From: Bradyrhizobium sp. WBOS07
Lineage (GTDB): Bacteria; Pseudomonadota; Alphaproteobacteria; Rhizobiales; Xanthobacteraceae
Assembly: GCF_024585165.1 (NCBI RefSeq)
Contig: NZ_CP029008.1
Location: 124,001-188,000, forward strand
Length of the DNA stretch: 64,000 nucleotides
Direction of reading: 5' to 3'
A program made the position numbers and the translations under genes. Below the pieces are notes generated by a model that was not told the DNA's origin, made no database searches, and worked only from the letters and a program-made list of their open reading frames with translations. Of this stretch, positions 54,559-63,447 are shown one piece after another. Numbering within the stretch: position 1 is the stretch's first letter; every line of letters begins with the position of its first letter.

Positions 54559-55094
54559 TCACGGACCAACGCATGGCAACCGGCGGCGGCCTGCCGTCGC
54601 CCTGGCTGCTCGTCGACAAGGCCAACCAGCTGGTGCAGGCGATCGCCGTCCCCTCGCTCGTCCTGCTCGTGCTGCGCCTCGCGCTGGCGGTGCCGTTCTG
54701 GCGCTCGGGGATGCTCAAATGGGACGGCTTCCTCAGGCTGAATGACACCGCCGTGACGCTGTTCAGCGATGAGTTCATGCTGCACCTACCGGGCGGGACT
54801 TACCACTTTCCGGCGCCGACCCTGATGGCATTCCTGTCGGGCTGCGGCGAGATCATGTTTCCGATCCTGCTTGTGCTCGGGCTCGGCACGCGGTTCGCAG
54901 GGCTTGGGCTGCTGTTCATGACAATCATCGTCGAGCTCACGGTGCCCGACGGCTGGCCGATCCACCTCACCTGGGCCGCCATGGCGCTCGCGCTGATGGC
55001 CTACGGACCCGGAAACATCTCGCTCGATCACCTCATCTGCCGCATTCGTAGCCCGGATGGAGCGCAGCGCAATCCGGGGCAACTCGCGCGGTGA
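54555..55094 (+). CDS. DoxX family membrane protein
   Basis: A 179-residue DoxX-like protein with four predicted helices (LVLLVLRLALAVPFWRSG and later helices up to about residue 155). DoxX proteins often accompany DUF692 operons; their role is unclear and may involve redox or sulfur. Its last 15 or so residues (RSPDGAQRNPGQLAR) are encoded inside a palindromic repeat at 55048-55135, so the natural C-terminus was probably lost or extended when the repeat arrived. Confidence 0.85.
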   Translation: MITDQRMATGGGLPSPWLLVDKANQLVQAIAVPSLVLLVLRLALAVPFWRSGMLKWDGFLRLNDTAVTLFSDEFMLHLPGGTYHFPAPTLMAFLSGCGEIMFPILLVLGLGTRFAGLGLLFMTIIVELTVPDGWPIHLTWAAMALALMAYGPGNISLDHLICRIRSPDGAQRNPGQLAR

Positions 55095-55135
55095 AGCACC
55101 GGTCCCGGATTACGCTTGCGCTCCATCCGGGCTAC
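55048..55135. repeat. Palindromic repeat (GTAGCCCGGATGGAGC type) overlapping the doxX 3' end
   Basis: GTAGCCCGGATGGAGCGCAG and its inverted counterpart, ending in GCGCTCCATCCGGGCTAC, form an 88-bp hairpin. Similar GTAGCCCGGATG repeats are common in Bradyrhizobium. The doxX stop codon lies inside it. It also sits just before the end of the convergent SDR gene and may terminate both transcripts. Confidence 0.8.
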
Positions 55136-55139
55136 TGAG

Positions 55140-55985
55140 TCACATCCCGCTCAGGCCGCTATCCACCGCGAGCGTTTGCGCGGTGACATAGACGCTTTCG
55201 TCGGACAGGAAGAACAGCACGGCATAGGCGACCTCCCACGCCGTGGCCTGGCGGCCGAACGGAATGTGGCCCTTGCCGCGATTGGGGCGGCCGGCGCCGG
55301 CTTCGCGGCCGTTCGGGGTGTCGACGAGGCCGGGATAGACCAGATTGGCGCGAATGCCGCGGCGCGCGCCGAGATGGGCGATGTTGCGCATCAGGCCGCC
55401 GAGCGCGGCTTTCGACGAATCATAGACCGCCATTTGCGATCCGGCCTTCAGCGCGGCGATCGAGGAGATGAAGACGATGGCGCCGCCATCGTCGAATTTC
55501 GGCAAGCCGGCGCGGCAGCACAGCATGGGGCCGCGAACATTGACGTCGTAGATCCTGTTCCACTCTTCCGGGCTGACGTTATCGAGGCCGGTCTTGCCGA
55601 ACGTGCCGATGTTCAGCACCATGCCGTCGAGGCCGCCCATGGCGCGATGCGCCTCTTCGATCATGCGGATGACATCGGTCTCACGCGTGACGTCGGCGGC
55701 AATGGCGAAGGCCTCGCCGCCTTCGTCGGTGATGCGCTCGACGGTCTGCTGCGCGGAGGCGTGGTTGAGATCGGCGACCGCGACCTTCGCGCCCTCGCGG
55801 GCGCAGAGGATGCTCATGGCGCGGCCGTTGCCGATCGGATCTGTGGCCGCATCGAACACGCGCTGGCCGCCGCCGACGATGAGGATATGGCGGCCTTTCA
55901 GTCGCCCCCTGCCCGGCGCTTCGCCCAGCGATTCCGCGCTCGGCGGACGGACAAAGCGCTCCGGCTTGCTCTCGGTCTCCGCCAT
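55140..55985 (-). CDS. Short-chain dehydrogenase/reductase
   Basis: A 281-residue SDR. The cofactor motif lies in HILIVGGGQRVFDAATDPIGNG and is unusual, with an insertion relative to the classic TGxxxGxG. The catalytic region is VFISSIAALKAGSQMAVYDSSKAAL (Ser, then Y-x-x-x-K). It ends near a repeat. It is downstream of the carboxymuconolactone-decarboxylase-family gene and the TetR regulator on the same strand. Substrate unknown. Confidence 0.87.
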   Translation of the reverse strand: MAETESKPERFVRPPSAESLGEAPGRGRLKGRHILIVGGGQRVFDAATDPIGNGRAMSILCAREGAKVAVADLNHASAQQTVERITDEGGEAFAIAADVTRETDVIRMIEEAHRAMGGLDGMVLNIGTFGKTGLDNVSPEEWNRIYDVNVRGPMLCCRAGLPKFDDGGAIVFISSIAALKAGSQMAVYDSSKAALGGLMRNIAHLGARRGIRANLVYPGLVDTPNGREAGAGRPNRGKGHIPFGRQATAWEVAYAVLFFLSDESVYVTAQTLAVDSGLSGM

Positions 55986-55996
55986 CCCCAGCCGCC

Positions 55997-56548
55997 CTAT
56001 TTCTTGCCGCCGTCATAGACCGCCATGCCGGCGGCGGGATCGAGATCGGTTTCGGTCGCTTCAGTCAGGCGCGCCATCATCATGTAGAAGCCGAGCGCGA
56101 CGATGGACTCCACGATCTCCTGGTCGCTGAACTGTTGTCGCGCGGCGGCAAAGATCGCCTCGGGCACGCGGACGTTCTCGACGACTTCACGTCCGAACTT
56201 CAGCAAGGCGCGCTCCGCCTCATTCAGCGCGGCAGCATCGTAGTCGCCGCGCTCCACCGCATCGACCTGGGCCTGCGTGCAGCCGACGCCGAGCGCGATC
56301 GGCACGTGCTGGCGCCATTCGTAGGCGCCGCCCTCGAGCTGGGCGGCCTGGAGGATCAGAAGCTCGCGGTTGATGGACGAGAGCTTCTGCTTGTGCAGGA
56401 TCGAATTGCCGAGCCGCATCGCCGGAATCATGTTGGCCTCGGCATGGGCCATCATGCGGAAGATGTTGAGCTTGACCGGCATGCGGTCGAACGAAGCGCG
56501 GATGTCGCCGCGCGTCGTCTCAGGATCAATCAGAGGCAGCCTTGCCAC
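55997..56548 (-). CDS. Carboxymuconolactone decarboxylase family protein
   Basis: A 183-residue CMD/AhpD-fold protein. ILQAAQLEGGAYEWRQHVPIALGVGCTQAQVDAVERGDYD and FSDQEIVESIVALGFYMMMARL are typical. It lacks the CxxC thiol pair of AhpD, so a decarboxylase or hydrolase role is likelier than peroxidase support. Its start overlaps the TetR gene by 23 bp. Confidence 0.85.
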   Translation of the reverse strand: MARLPLIDPETTRGDIRASFDRMPVKLNIFRMMAHAEANMIPAMRLGNSILHKQKLSSINRELLILQAAQLEGGAYEWRQHVPIALGVGCTQAQVDAVERGDYDAAALNEAERALLKFGREVVENVRVPEAIFAAARQQFSDQEIVESIVALGFYMMMARLTEATETDLDPAAGMAVYDGGKK

Positions 56549-57224
56549 GGTTCTCTCCCTTGGGCTTTCGCTTCTTGTTGTCGGCGCCGGTCCCTGCCGC
56601 GATCAGCGACAGGAAGAATTCGAGATAGCGGTCGATCGCCTCGAGCACCTTCGCCCGCGGCGAAGGGGCTGCGCCCATCACGTAATGCTCGAGACGGATG
56701 TAGATCAGGCCCGCCGCGAACAGCCGCGCGGTCTCGCGCGGATCCGGCGTCGACACCAGGCCGGCCAGCGCGAAGCCGCGAAAATAGGCCGTCATCAGGC
56801 TCTCTTCGCGCGCATAGAAGTGATCGGCGAACTTGGCGCGGATGCCGGGGACGCGGTTGCGCTCGGCGGTGATGACCTTCTGGAACTGGTGCTCGCGCGG
56901 GTCCGACCATTGCTCGACCAGGTCGAGCGCGAACTGGCGGCAGAACGCGGCAGGCTGGCGCGCGAGCTGCTTGTAGCGCGGCTCCTCCAGCCGGCTCGCG
57001 GAGCTGGCCGGGCCATGCTCGCTGACGATCGCTTCGAGGATCGCCGCCTTGCCGGGGAAATGATTGTAGAGGCTGCTCTCGCGGATGCCGACGCGACGCG
57101 CGAGCTCGCGCATCGAAGCGCCGCCATAGCCGCTCTGCGCGAACAGGTTGAGCGCTTCGGTGAGGATGCGCTCGCGCGTCGTGGGCGCGGCCGCATCCGC
57201 CGCGCTGGAGGTGTGGACAGCCAT
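56526..57224 (-). CDS. TetR-family transcriptional repressor
   Basis: A 232-residue TetR regulator. Residues 16-62 are the helix-turn-helix (RERILTEALNLFAQSGYGGASMRELARRVGIRESSLYNHF). The C-terminal ligand domain is variable. Two operator-like palindromes directly upstream (57233-57279) suggest autorepression and control of the divergent Bug/VOC genes. It is the first gene of the operon with the CMD and SDR genes. Confidence 0.9.
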   Translation of the reverse strand: MAVHTSSAADAAAPTTRERILTEALNLFAQSGYGGASMRELARRVGIRESSLYNHFPGKAAILEAIVSEHGPASSASRLEEPRYKQLARQPAAFCRQFALDLVEQWSDPREHQFQKVITAERNRVPGIRAKFADHFYAREESLMTAYFRGFALAGLVSTPDPRETARLFAAGLIYIRLEHYVMGAAPSPRAKVLEAIDRYLEFFLSLIAAGTGADNKKRKPKGENRGKAASD

Positions 57225-57232
57225 AATGCTTG

Positions 57233-57256
57233 ACTAACGAACGCTCGTTCGCTAGT
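57233..57256. promoter_or_regulatory. TetR operator site 1
   Basis: ACTA-CGAACG-CTCGTTCG with flanking TAGT forms a near-perfect palindrome. It ends 9 bp before the TetR start codon, so bound protein would block the regulator's own promoter. Confidence 0.75.
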
Positions 57257-57263
57257 CAACCGT

Positions 57264-57279
57264 ACGAACGATCGTTCGT
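57264..57279. promoter_or_regulatory. TetR operator site 2
   Basis: ACGAACGATCGTTCGT is a perfect 16-bp palindrome with the same core (CGAACG...CGTTCG) as site 1, 27 bp away centre to centre. It is better placed to control the divergent Bug/VOC promoter. Confidence 0.8.
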
Positions 57280-57379
57280 TTTCCATTCAGCGATCACCGG
57301 CACGACGCAGCAAGCGCCGTGCACGATCGGGACATTCAACTCCGCTCGATAAGCGGAGAGCAATTGGGGGAAGAAAGCC

Positions 57380-58384
57380 ATGGCAAGCCACGCTCGCCTT
57401 TTGCCCACACAATCAACCGCAGCGCTTCGCATCGTCGCATCATTGCTGCTGATCTTGTCTGCGGCGCCGTCCGCCCGCGCCGAGGATCCGGCCGTCTACC
57501 CCACCCACAAGATCAAGATGCTGCTGCCCTATGCGGCCGGCGGCGGCGGCGACGTGGTCGGCCGGCTGCTTGCGGACAGGATGGGCAAGACGCTGGGTCA
57601 GAGCATTTATATCGAGAACCACACGGGCGCGGCCGGCACGCTCGGCACGCAGATGGTCGCGACATCTGCAAACGACGGCTACACCATCACCGTCGGCGGC
57701 ATGACCACGCATGTGCTGGCGCCGGCGATCTATCCGAAGCTGCCCTACGATCCGATCAAGGATTTCACCACCATCGGCCGCGTCGGCACCTCCTCGATCA
57801 TGCTGGTCGCGACCAGGAATTTTGCCGCCAACGACATCAAGGGCCTGGTCGCGCTGGCCAAGAAGGGCGAGCCGGTCCAGTACGGCAGCTGGGGCGTTGG
57901 CTCGACCGGGCAGTTCTGTGCCGAAATCCTGATGCAGCAGACCGGCATCAAGATGGATCACGTTCCGTTCAACGGCATCGCGAAGCTGGCCGGCGACCTG
58001 CTCGGGGGCCACATCTCGCTGGCGACGCTCGACGTCGCGACCGCGACGCCGCTGGTGAAGGACGGCTCGATCAAGGCGCTGGCCGCCTGCGGCGAGCGCT
58101 CGCCGAGCCTGCCTGACGTCGCCAGCTACAAGGAACAGGGCGTGCCGTTCGACCGCAACCTGTCCTGGGCGATGTATGCGCCCGCAGGCCTTGCTCCGCC
58201 GATCGCAGGGAAATTGTCGGCGGCGCTGAAGGAGGCGCTCGGCGATGATGTTGTGAAGGGGAAGCTGCTTGCGCTCGGCATCACGCCGCAATTCGTGCCC
58301 GGCGAGGAGCAGCGCGACATCAACGCCCGCGACATCGCAGCCTGGAAGCAGGTCGCCAAGGACGCCGGCATCGAGGTCAAGTGA
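57380..58384 (+). CDS. Bug/TctC-family tripartite tricarboxylate transporter substrate-binding protein
   Basis: A 334-residue Bug protein. The signal peptide ends near SARAEDP. IKMLLPYAAGGGGDVVGRLLAD and IENHTGAAGTLGTQMVA match the family. It is divergent from tetR, followed by the VOC gene after 25 bp. The ligand is unknown; no TctAB genes are present. Confidence 0.92.
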   Translation: MASHARLLPTQSTAALRIVASLLLILSAAPSARAEDPAVYPTHKIKMLLPYAAGGGGDVVGRLLADRMGKTLGQSIYIENHTGAAGTLGTQMVATSANDGYTITVGGMTTHVLAPAIYPKLPYDPIKDFTTIGRVGTSSIMLVATRNFAANDIKGLVALAKKGEPVQYGSWGVGSTGQFCAEILMQQTGIKMDHVPFNGIAKLAGDLLGGHISLATLDVATATPLVKDGSIKALAACGERSPSLPDVASYKEQGVPFDRNLSWAMYAPAGLAPPIAGKLSAALKEALGDDVVKGKLLALGITPQFVPGEEQRDINARDIAAWKQVAKDAGIEVK

Positions 58385-58409
58385 ACAGGTTGAGACTGGG
58401 AGCGCGGAC

Positions 58410-58949
58410 ATGAGCCGCATCTTCGGCGCGGTGCGCCAGAACGGATATGTGGTGCGGGACATCCACGCCACGATGAAGCACTGGATCGAGGTGATGGGCG
58501 TCGGTCCCTGGTACTACATGGACCGCGTCAAGACCGACTGGTTCCGCCATCGCGGCCAGGACTCTGCCGTCGAGATGAGCATTGCGCTGGCCAATTCCGG
58601 CGACCTCCAGATCGAGCTGATCCAGCAGCGCAACGACGCGCCCTCGCTGTACAAGGAGTTCCTGGACGCCGGCCACGAAGGGCTCCAGCACATGTCGTAC
58701 TGGAGCCAGGACTACCAGGCGCTCTACGACAGGGCACTCGGGCTTGGCTACAGGATCGGCCATGAGGGCCAGATCGGCGGCGAGCGCGGACGCTTTGCCT
58801 ATTTCGACACCCAGGCCCATCCCGGCACGGTGATCGAGATCTCCGACATCAGCGGCACCAAGGGGCCGTTCTTCGAGAAGGTCCGGCAGGCCGCACTGAA
58901 CTGGGACGGCACCCGGCCGATCCGCGAGGTCGGCGGCGCAAAATCGTAA
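58410..58949 (+). CDS. VOC-family (glyoxalase-like) metalloenzyme
   Basis: A 179-residue VOC protein. NGYVVRDIHATMKHWIEVMGVGPWYY is the first fold repeat; HPGTVIEISDI ends the second. Likely metal ligands are the His and Glu residues near HATMKHW, EGLQHMSYW and GTVIEIS. It probably acts as an isomerase, hydrolase or dioxygenase on a small molecule bound by the Bug protein. The ATG at 58410 follows GGGAGCG. Confidence 0.85.
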   Translation: MSRIFGAVRQNGYVVRDIHATMKHWIEVMGVGPWYYMDRVKTDWFRHRGQDSAVEMSIALANSGDLQIELIQQRNDAPSLYKEFLDAGHEGLQHMSYWSQDYQALYDRALGLGYRIGHEGQIGGERGRFAYFDTQAHPGTVIEISDISGTKGPFFEKVRQAALNWDGTRPIREVGGAKS

Positions 58950-59078
58950 GGCGCGATGACCTACTTCGCCGATGTTCGCTGAGAGCGCAACGCCGTGTTG
59001 AGCCGGTCTATTTCACATCCTTGCCGGCGCATCCATGGTAAGGTTGGACCTGACGTCCGAACCTTCAGCGAGGCAGGC

Positions 59079-59891
59079 ATGTCCGACACTGACAAGGTTT
59101 TCGCCGGCTCCATCCCAAAGCTCTACGATGAGCATCTCGTCCCGATGATCTTCGCCGGTTACGCCGACGACATCGCAAGACGCGTCGCTGCGCTCTCGCC
59201 CTCCGCGCTGCTCGAGATCGCAGCCGGCACCGGCGCCGTGACGCGCGCCGTGGCGGCGGCTTTGCCGAGCGACGTCCGCTACGTTGCGACCGATCTCAAC
59301 GAACCCATGCTCGCGGTCGCCGCACAGCGCCAGGCCGGCGATGATCGCATCTCCTGGCGCCAGGCGGATGCGTTGGCGCTTCCGTTCGGCGACGCCGAGT
59401 TCGACGTGGTCTGCTGCCAGTTCGGCGCCATGTTCTTTCCGGACCGAGTCAAGGGCTATTCGGAAGCAAAGCGCGTCCTGAAGCCGGGCGGCACGTTTCT
59501 CTTCAATGTCTGGGACCGCATCGAGGAGAACGTGTTCGCCGACGACGCAACGACCGCCCTGGGCAAGCTGTTTCCCGACGATCCGCCCCGCTTCATGATG
59601 CGGACACCGCACGGCTATTTCGACCAGGCGATCATACGGGCCGATCTCGCACGCGCCGGTTTCGACAACGTCTCGATCGAAACGCTGGCAGCCACCAGCC
59701 GCGCCCCGTCGCCCGACCTCGTGGCGTTCGCCTATTGCCAGGGGACGCCGCTGTGCGGCGAAATCGAGGCGAGAAGCGGCGGCGATCTTCAGGCCGCGAC
59801 GGACGCTGTCGCCGCTGCGATCCGCGCGCGCCATGGCTTCGGACCGGTCGAAGCCAAGATCCAGGCCCTGGTGATCACGGCGCGGCCATAA
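59079..59891 (+). CDS. Class I SAM-dependent methyltransferase
   Basis: A 270-residue methyltransferase. LLEIAAGTGAVTRAVAAALP is the SAM motif I, and DVVCCQFGAMFFPDRVKGYSEAKRVLKPGGTFLFNVWD is the Methyltransf_11 core. Substrate unknown. The ATG at 59079 follows GAGGCAGGC. It is convergent with the L,D-transpeptidase gene. Confidence 0.87.
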   Translation: MSDTDKVFAGSIPKLYDEHLVPMIFAGYADDIARRVAALSPSALLEIAAGTGAVTRAVAAALPSDVRYVATDLNEPMLAVAAQRQAGDDRISWRQADALALPFGDAEFDVVCCQFGAMFFPDRVKGYSEAKRVLKPGGTFLFNVWDRIEENVFADDATTALGKLFPDDPPRFMMRTPHGYFDQAIIRADLARAGFDNVSIETLAATSRAPSPDLVAFAYCQGTPLCGEIEARSGGDLQAATDAVAAAIRARHGFGPVEAKIQALVITARP

Positions 59892-59906
59892 GCCTGCGCC
59901 GCAGGC
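59892..59906. terminator. Short hairpin between convergent genes
   Basis: GCCTGC-GCC-GCAGGC lies in the 28-bp gap between the methyltransferase and L,D-transpeptidase stops. Arms are only 6 bp and no U-run follows, so support is weak. Confidence 0.3.
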
Positions 59907-59919
59907 AAGCCCGGCTTTC

Positions 59920-61467
59920 CTACCAGAAGCCGCGCTGCATCGGCTGCGCCGGCTGATAATACTGATACTGGCTGCGGCGGCGCGGATTGCCTTGCTGGAC
60001 GTAGGGATCGCGCTGCTGGAAGAAGAAGCCAAAGCCGTTGTCCCAGCCGTCGTCGCTCGCGATCATGGCAGGCGCAGTCGGCTTGCGGGTGATGAAGCCG
60101 CCCTGCGGCTCGTTGCTGAGCACCGCGACGAACTCGGTGCGGTAATTGGTCTCGCTGCTCAGCGGCTCGTCGGAGATGACGATCGAGGATCGCGGCAAGG
60201 CGGTCGGCCCGATGCGATCCCACACGTCCTGCGGGATGGTGATGCGGTCGAGGGCGTTGCGGGCCTCGTCGCCGTTCTCGATCGTGACCACGCTCCAGCG
60301 CAGGCCCGCATCGGTCTTCGCCATCGCCGTGAAGATGTGCGTGCCGATCGGCTGCTCGGGGTTGCGGATCGTGACGGGGACCTCGATGCTGGTGTCGAAC
60401 ACCTCGCCGCCGCCGTCGGGCGCCGGCTTGTGCGTGTTTCGCCGCACGTAGAGCTTCTGCGTGGCGCGGCTGATATAGACCGAGACCGGCTCGCTTGCGA
60501 GCTTTGCGTCGGTCGCGGCCTTGACGGCTTCAGCCTTTCTGGCCGCAGCGGCCTTGGCGGCCTCCTTCGTCGCGGCCACGGCATCGCGCTTCGGCTGCGC
60601 GGCGGCCTTGGCGGCATCGAGCTGCGTCGCCGCGTCGGCGGCCTTGGCTGCCGCCTTCTGCGTAAGCTCCTCGGCCTTGGCGCGGGCCTGATCGTTCCTG
60701 GCGTTCGCGAGCGTCTTGTCGGCGAAGGCGAGCTCGGCATCCGCGCGGGCCCTCTGCTGTTCCAGCTTGCGCAGCGCGGCGGGAAGCGAGGCAGCTTCCT
60801 TCGCGGCGACGGAAGCAGCCTTCTTAGCCTCGTCCGCAGCCCTTGTCGCCTCCTCCGCCTCGACGGCGAGCTTGTCGGCCTGGCGGGGCGCCGCCGCGAT
60901 GGCCTCCGGCTTCGGCACGAACAGCGAGGGATGAGAGATCTCGGTCGGGACCGTGTCGTGCGGTGAGACGATCACGCGCATGCCGATATAGGTCTTGTCG
61001 AACACATTCTCGGCAAAGCCGAACGGCATCCGCACGCAGCCGTGCGAGGCGGCATAGCCGGGCAGCGGTCCACCATGCAGCGCAATCCCGTTCCAGGTGA
61101 TGCGCTGCATATGCGGCATCCAGGCATCGTCATAGAGGCTCGAGCGATGCTCCCGGTTCTTCTCGAGGATGGCGAAGACGCCGGCCGGCGTCTCGCGTCC
61201 CGTGGTGCCGGTCGACACCGGCGCGCGCACGATCCAGCCGTCGGCATCGTAGAAAGTGACCTGCTGGCTCTTGATCGAGACGATCGCCATGATCGGGTCG
61301 CCGGCCTGGCGCGGCGCCACCGCCTCGGCCGCCTGGCGCGCCTGCTTGGCCGCGGTCGCCGGCGCAACCGTCGCAAGGACGGCCACCGCCGCCATCGTCA
61401 CAATTCCGGGAAGGCCCCGACACCGCATGGCCCAGGTGGATCGCGCCGTGGTCAGTCGGTTGTTCAT
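59920..61467 (-). CDS. L,D-transpeptidase (YkuD) with long alanine-rich coiled coil
   Basis: A 515-residue cell-wall enzyme. After a signal peptide (about residues 1-40, ending TAAKQ), the YkuD catalytic domain (about 60-165) contains HGGPLPGYAASHGCVRMP with the catalytic Cys. A long Ala/Lys/Glu-rich coiled coil (about 195-320) then joins a C-terminal region of about 190 residues with a basic, Gln/Tyr-rich end (RRRSQYQYYQPAQPMQ). The coiled coil may reach across the peptidoglycan or bind partners. The middle domain arrangement is unusual for the family. A more distal ATG (residue 14) is possible as start. Confidence 0.87.
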   Translation of the reverse strand: MNNRLTTARSTWAMRCRGLPGIVTMAAVAVLATVAPATAAKQARQAAEAVAPRQAGDPIMAIVSIKSQQVTFYDADGWIVRAPVSTGTTGRETPAGVFAILEKNREHRSSLYDDAWMPHMQRITWNGIALHGGPLPGYAASHGCVRMPFGFAENVFDKTYIGMRVIVSPHDTVPTEISHPSLFVPKPEAIAAAPRQADKLAVEAEEATRAADEAKKAASVAAKEAASLPAALRKLEQQRARADAELAFADKTLANARNDQARAKAEELTQKAAAKAADAATQLDAAKAAAQPKRDAVAATKEAAKAAAARKAEAVKAATDAKLASEPVSVYISRATQKLYVRRNTHKPAPDGGGEVFDTSIEVPVTIRNPEQPIGTHIFTAMAKTDAGLRWSVVTIENGDEARNALDRITIPQDVWDRIGPTALPRSSIVISDEPLSSETNYRTEFVAVLSNEPQGGFITRKPTAPAMIASDDGWDNGFGFFFQQRDPYVQQGNPRRRSQYQYYQPAQPMQRGFW

Positions 61468-61706
61468 GCCATCCTCGGTCGAAAATGCCGGCCTGTGCCG
61501 ATCATGTATCAGATTGCGATCATTGAATTAAGAAATCGCAGCCGGCTTACGTTCCGTCTGTGGCGATATTCGGCACGGCCCGGCAACAAATCCCTCATAT
61601 ACGATGGCCCGAGCCGGCGGAAGATCGGTTGCAGCCGGGGCTGGTCCGAAGCTGGCACCAGTCAGTGCGGCAGAATGTCCACTCTGCCCGCGAGCGAGGA
61701 CGCCGC

Positions 61707-63143
61707 TCAGACGCCGAGAGCCTTGCGGTTGAAGCTCCGCAGGAACCGCAGCGACAGCGTCCGGACATTGGCGACGTTGAGGAGCCAGGCCGCGAGGGCG
61801 TAAGCCAGCCCGCCTGCCAGACTGACGATGATGAGCGCGATGAGGCCGGTGCCGCCGGCCTGAGAACGCGCAAGGAGGATGGCGGCGGCCATCGCCGCGG
61901 CCGAAACCGCGACCCCGGCGAGCCGGTTGAAATCGAATGGCACGGGATGGGCGCGATGCATCAGGGCGATTGCGACGAGCAAACCGATCGCCTCGGTCGC
62001 GAGCGTCGCCAGCGCCGCGCCGTAGATGCCGTAGCCGGCGACCAGCATCACCATCAGCACCACGCTGACGACCAGGGTGAGGAAGGACTGCGCCGCCAGC
62101 ATGAAGGGCCGCTCGGCGAGCTGGAAGCTGATCTGCACGTAAAACTGATTGGCGATCCCGAACAAGCGGGCGAGCACCAGGGTCGGCAGCAGGGCCGACA
62201 CGCCGGCGCGGAAGTCGACGCCGACGAGCGTGCCGGCAACCTGGTCCGCGGCAAGCGCGAGCCAGACCGCAACCGGCGTGACCACGACGAGCAGGAGCTC
62301 GAGGCTCTCGGTCAAGCGCTCCCGCGTCGCCTGCTTGTTGTTCTCGGACAAGGACCGGAACACCAGCGGCACCGTGGCAGCGGCAACGCTGGATGCGATC
62401 ATGACCATGAACTGGCGCGGCAGGTCGGCCGCGACGCCGAAGATGCCGGCGGCATCCTTGCCGAGCAGATAGGCGACGATAAGCCGGTCGCAGGCCGAAT
62501 AGACCGCGACCGACAATCCGGCCAGCGTCAGCGGCAGGCCGTAGCGCGCCAGCTGCATGAACTGGCTGGGCTGGAAGCGTGCGATCCTGGTGCGGTCGCC
62601 GACAAGGTTCAGGATGATCCCGGTCAGCGAGCCCAGGCCGAACGCGGCCAGCAGCCCCAATCCGCCCCAGCCGAGCCAGATAGCGAGCAGGCCGAACCCG
62701 ACGCTCGACACGCTGCGCACGATCGAGATCGCGGCGAACCGGTAGGGGCGCAATTTGGCGCGTTCGAACTCCTGACCGACATCGACGGCATTGGCCATGA
62801 TCGCGACGAACATGCTGGCCAGCAGCAGCTCGACGCTGACGTCGCTACGAGCCAGGAAGACCAAGGGGGTCGTGGCGCAGAGCACGGCCGCGGTGAGGGC
62901 GAAGGCGACCATCGCCGTGCCGCGAAAATCCACCTCCGCCGACATCGCCTGATAGCGCGACACCGACAGCTTGATCCAGGCGAAGAAGATCGCGCCCAAA
63001 ATGCCGGCGAGGCTGATGCCGACGACATAGGCGCCGTATTCCGCAGGGCTGAGCAGCCGCGTATAGGCGGTGACGGCGAAGAAGCCCACCGCCGCGGGCA
63101 GGATGTAGGCGACGAGATAAATCGAGAAATGGCGGTTCAGCAT
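61707..63143 (-). CDS. Polysaccharide flippase (Wzx/MOP superfamily)
   Basis: A 478-residue membrane protein with 12-14 predicted helices that fits the oligosaccharide/polysaccharide flippase family. FSIYLVAYILPAAVGFFAVTAYTRLLSPAEYGAYVV is the family's first helix pair. It would move lipid-linked glycans across the inner membrane for capsule or exopolysaccharide synthesis. No glycosyltransferases lie nearby in the window. Confidence 0.87.
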   Translation of the reverse strand: MLNRHFSIYLVAYILPAAVGFFAVTAYTRLLSPAEYGAYVVGISLAGILGAIFFAWIKLSVSRYQAMSAEVDFRGTAMVAFALTAAVLCATTPLVFLARSDVSVELLLASMFVAIMANAVDVGQEFERAKLRPYRFAAISIVRSVSSVGFGLLAIWLGWGGLGLLAAFGLGSLTGIILNLVGDRTRIARFQPSQFMQLARYGLPLTLAGLSVAVYSACDRLIVAYLLGKDAAGIFGVAADLPRQFMVMIASSVAAATVPLVFRSLSENNKQATRERLTESLELLLVVVTPVAVWLALAADQVAGTLVGVDFRAGVSALLPTLVLARLFGIANQFYVQISFQLAERPFMLAAQSFLTLVVSVVLMVMLVAGYGIYGAALATLATEAIGLLVAIALMHRAHPVPFDFNRLAGVAVSAAAMAAAILLARSQAGGTGLIALIIVSLAGGLAYALAAWLLNVANVRTLSLRFLRSFNRKALGV

Positions 63144-63447
63144 GCGAGCACGGGACCGTGGCGGTCTTGCGAGTGTGGCGGCCGTTAATCAATGGGACCT
63201 TGGTGAGGCGAACGAACTGCGCCGCAACATCGCTCAAGATTGTCACATAAGTGCGCAGATCGGGCGGCAAATGAAGCCTAGAAGCCGCTTTCGCGCGTTA
63301 GCGTTAAATTTGGCCTTCCCGGAACGCCGAGGCGAGGTCATGCGCGGCGATGGCCGGCAAACCGCAGGGGTTAACCCAACACGGCAAAATCCCGGCGTCG
63401 CAGCTCCCCGCTTGGTACGATGCTGCGTTGGCTCGAAAAGGACCGCC
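63144..63447. other. Divergent intergenic region flippase / xylanase
   Basis: 304 bp between divergently transcribed genes. It should hold both promoters. I see no gene and no clear repeat; no sigma-factor site could be identified with confidence. Confidence 0.35.

Noticed and set aside
54555..55094. DoxX C-terminal tail as a functional domain
   Set aside because: The tail is encoded by the repeat element and matches its sequence rather than the DoxX family.
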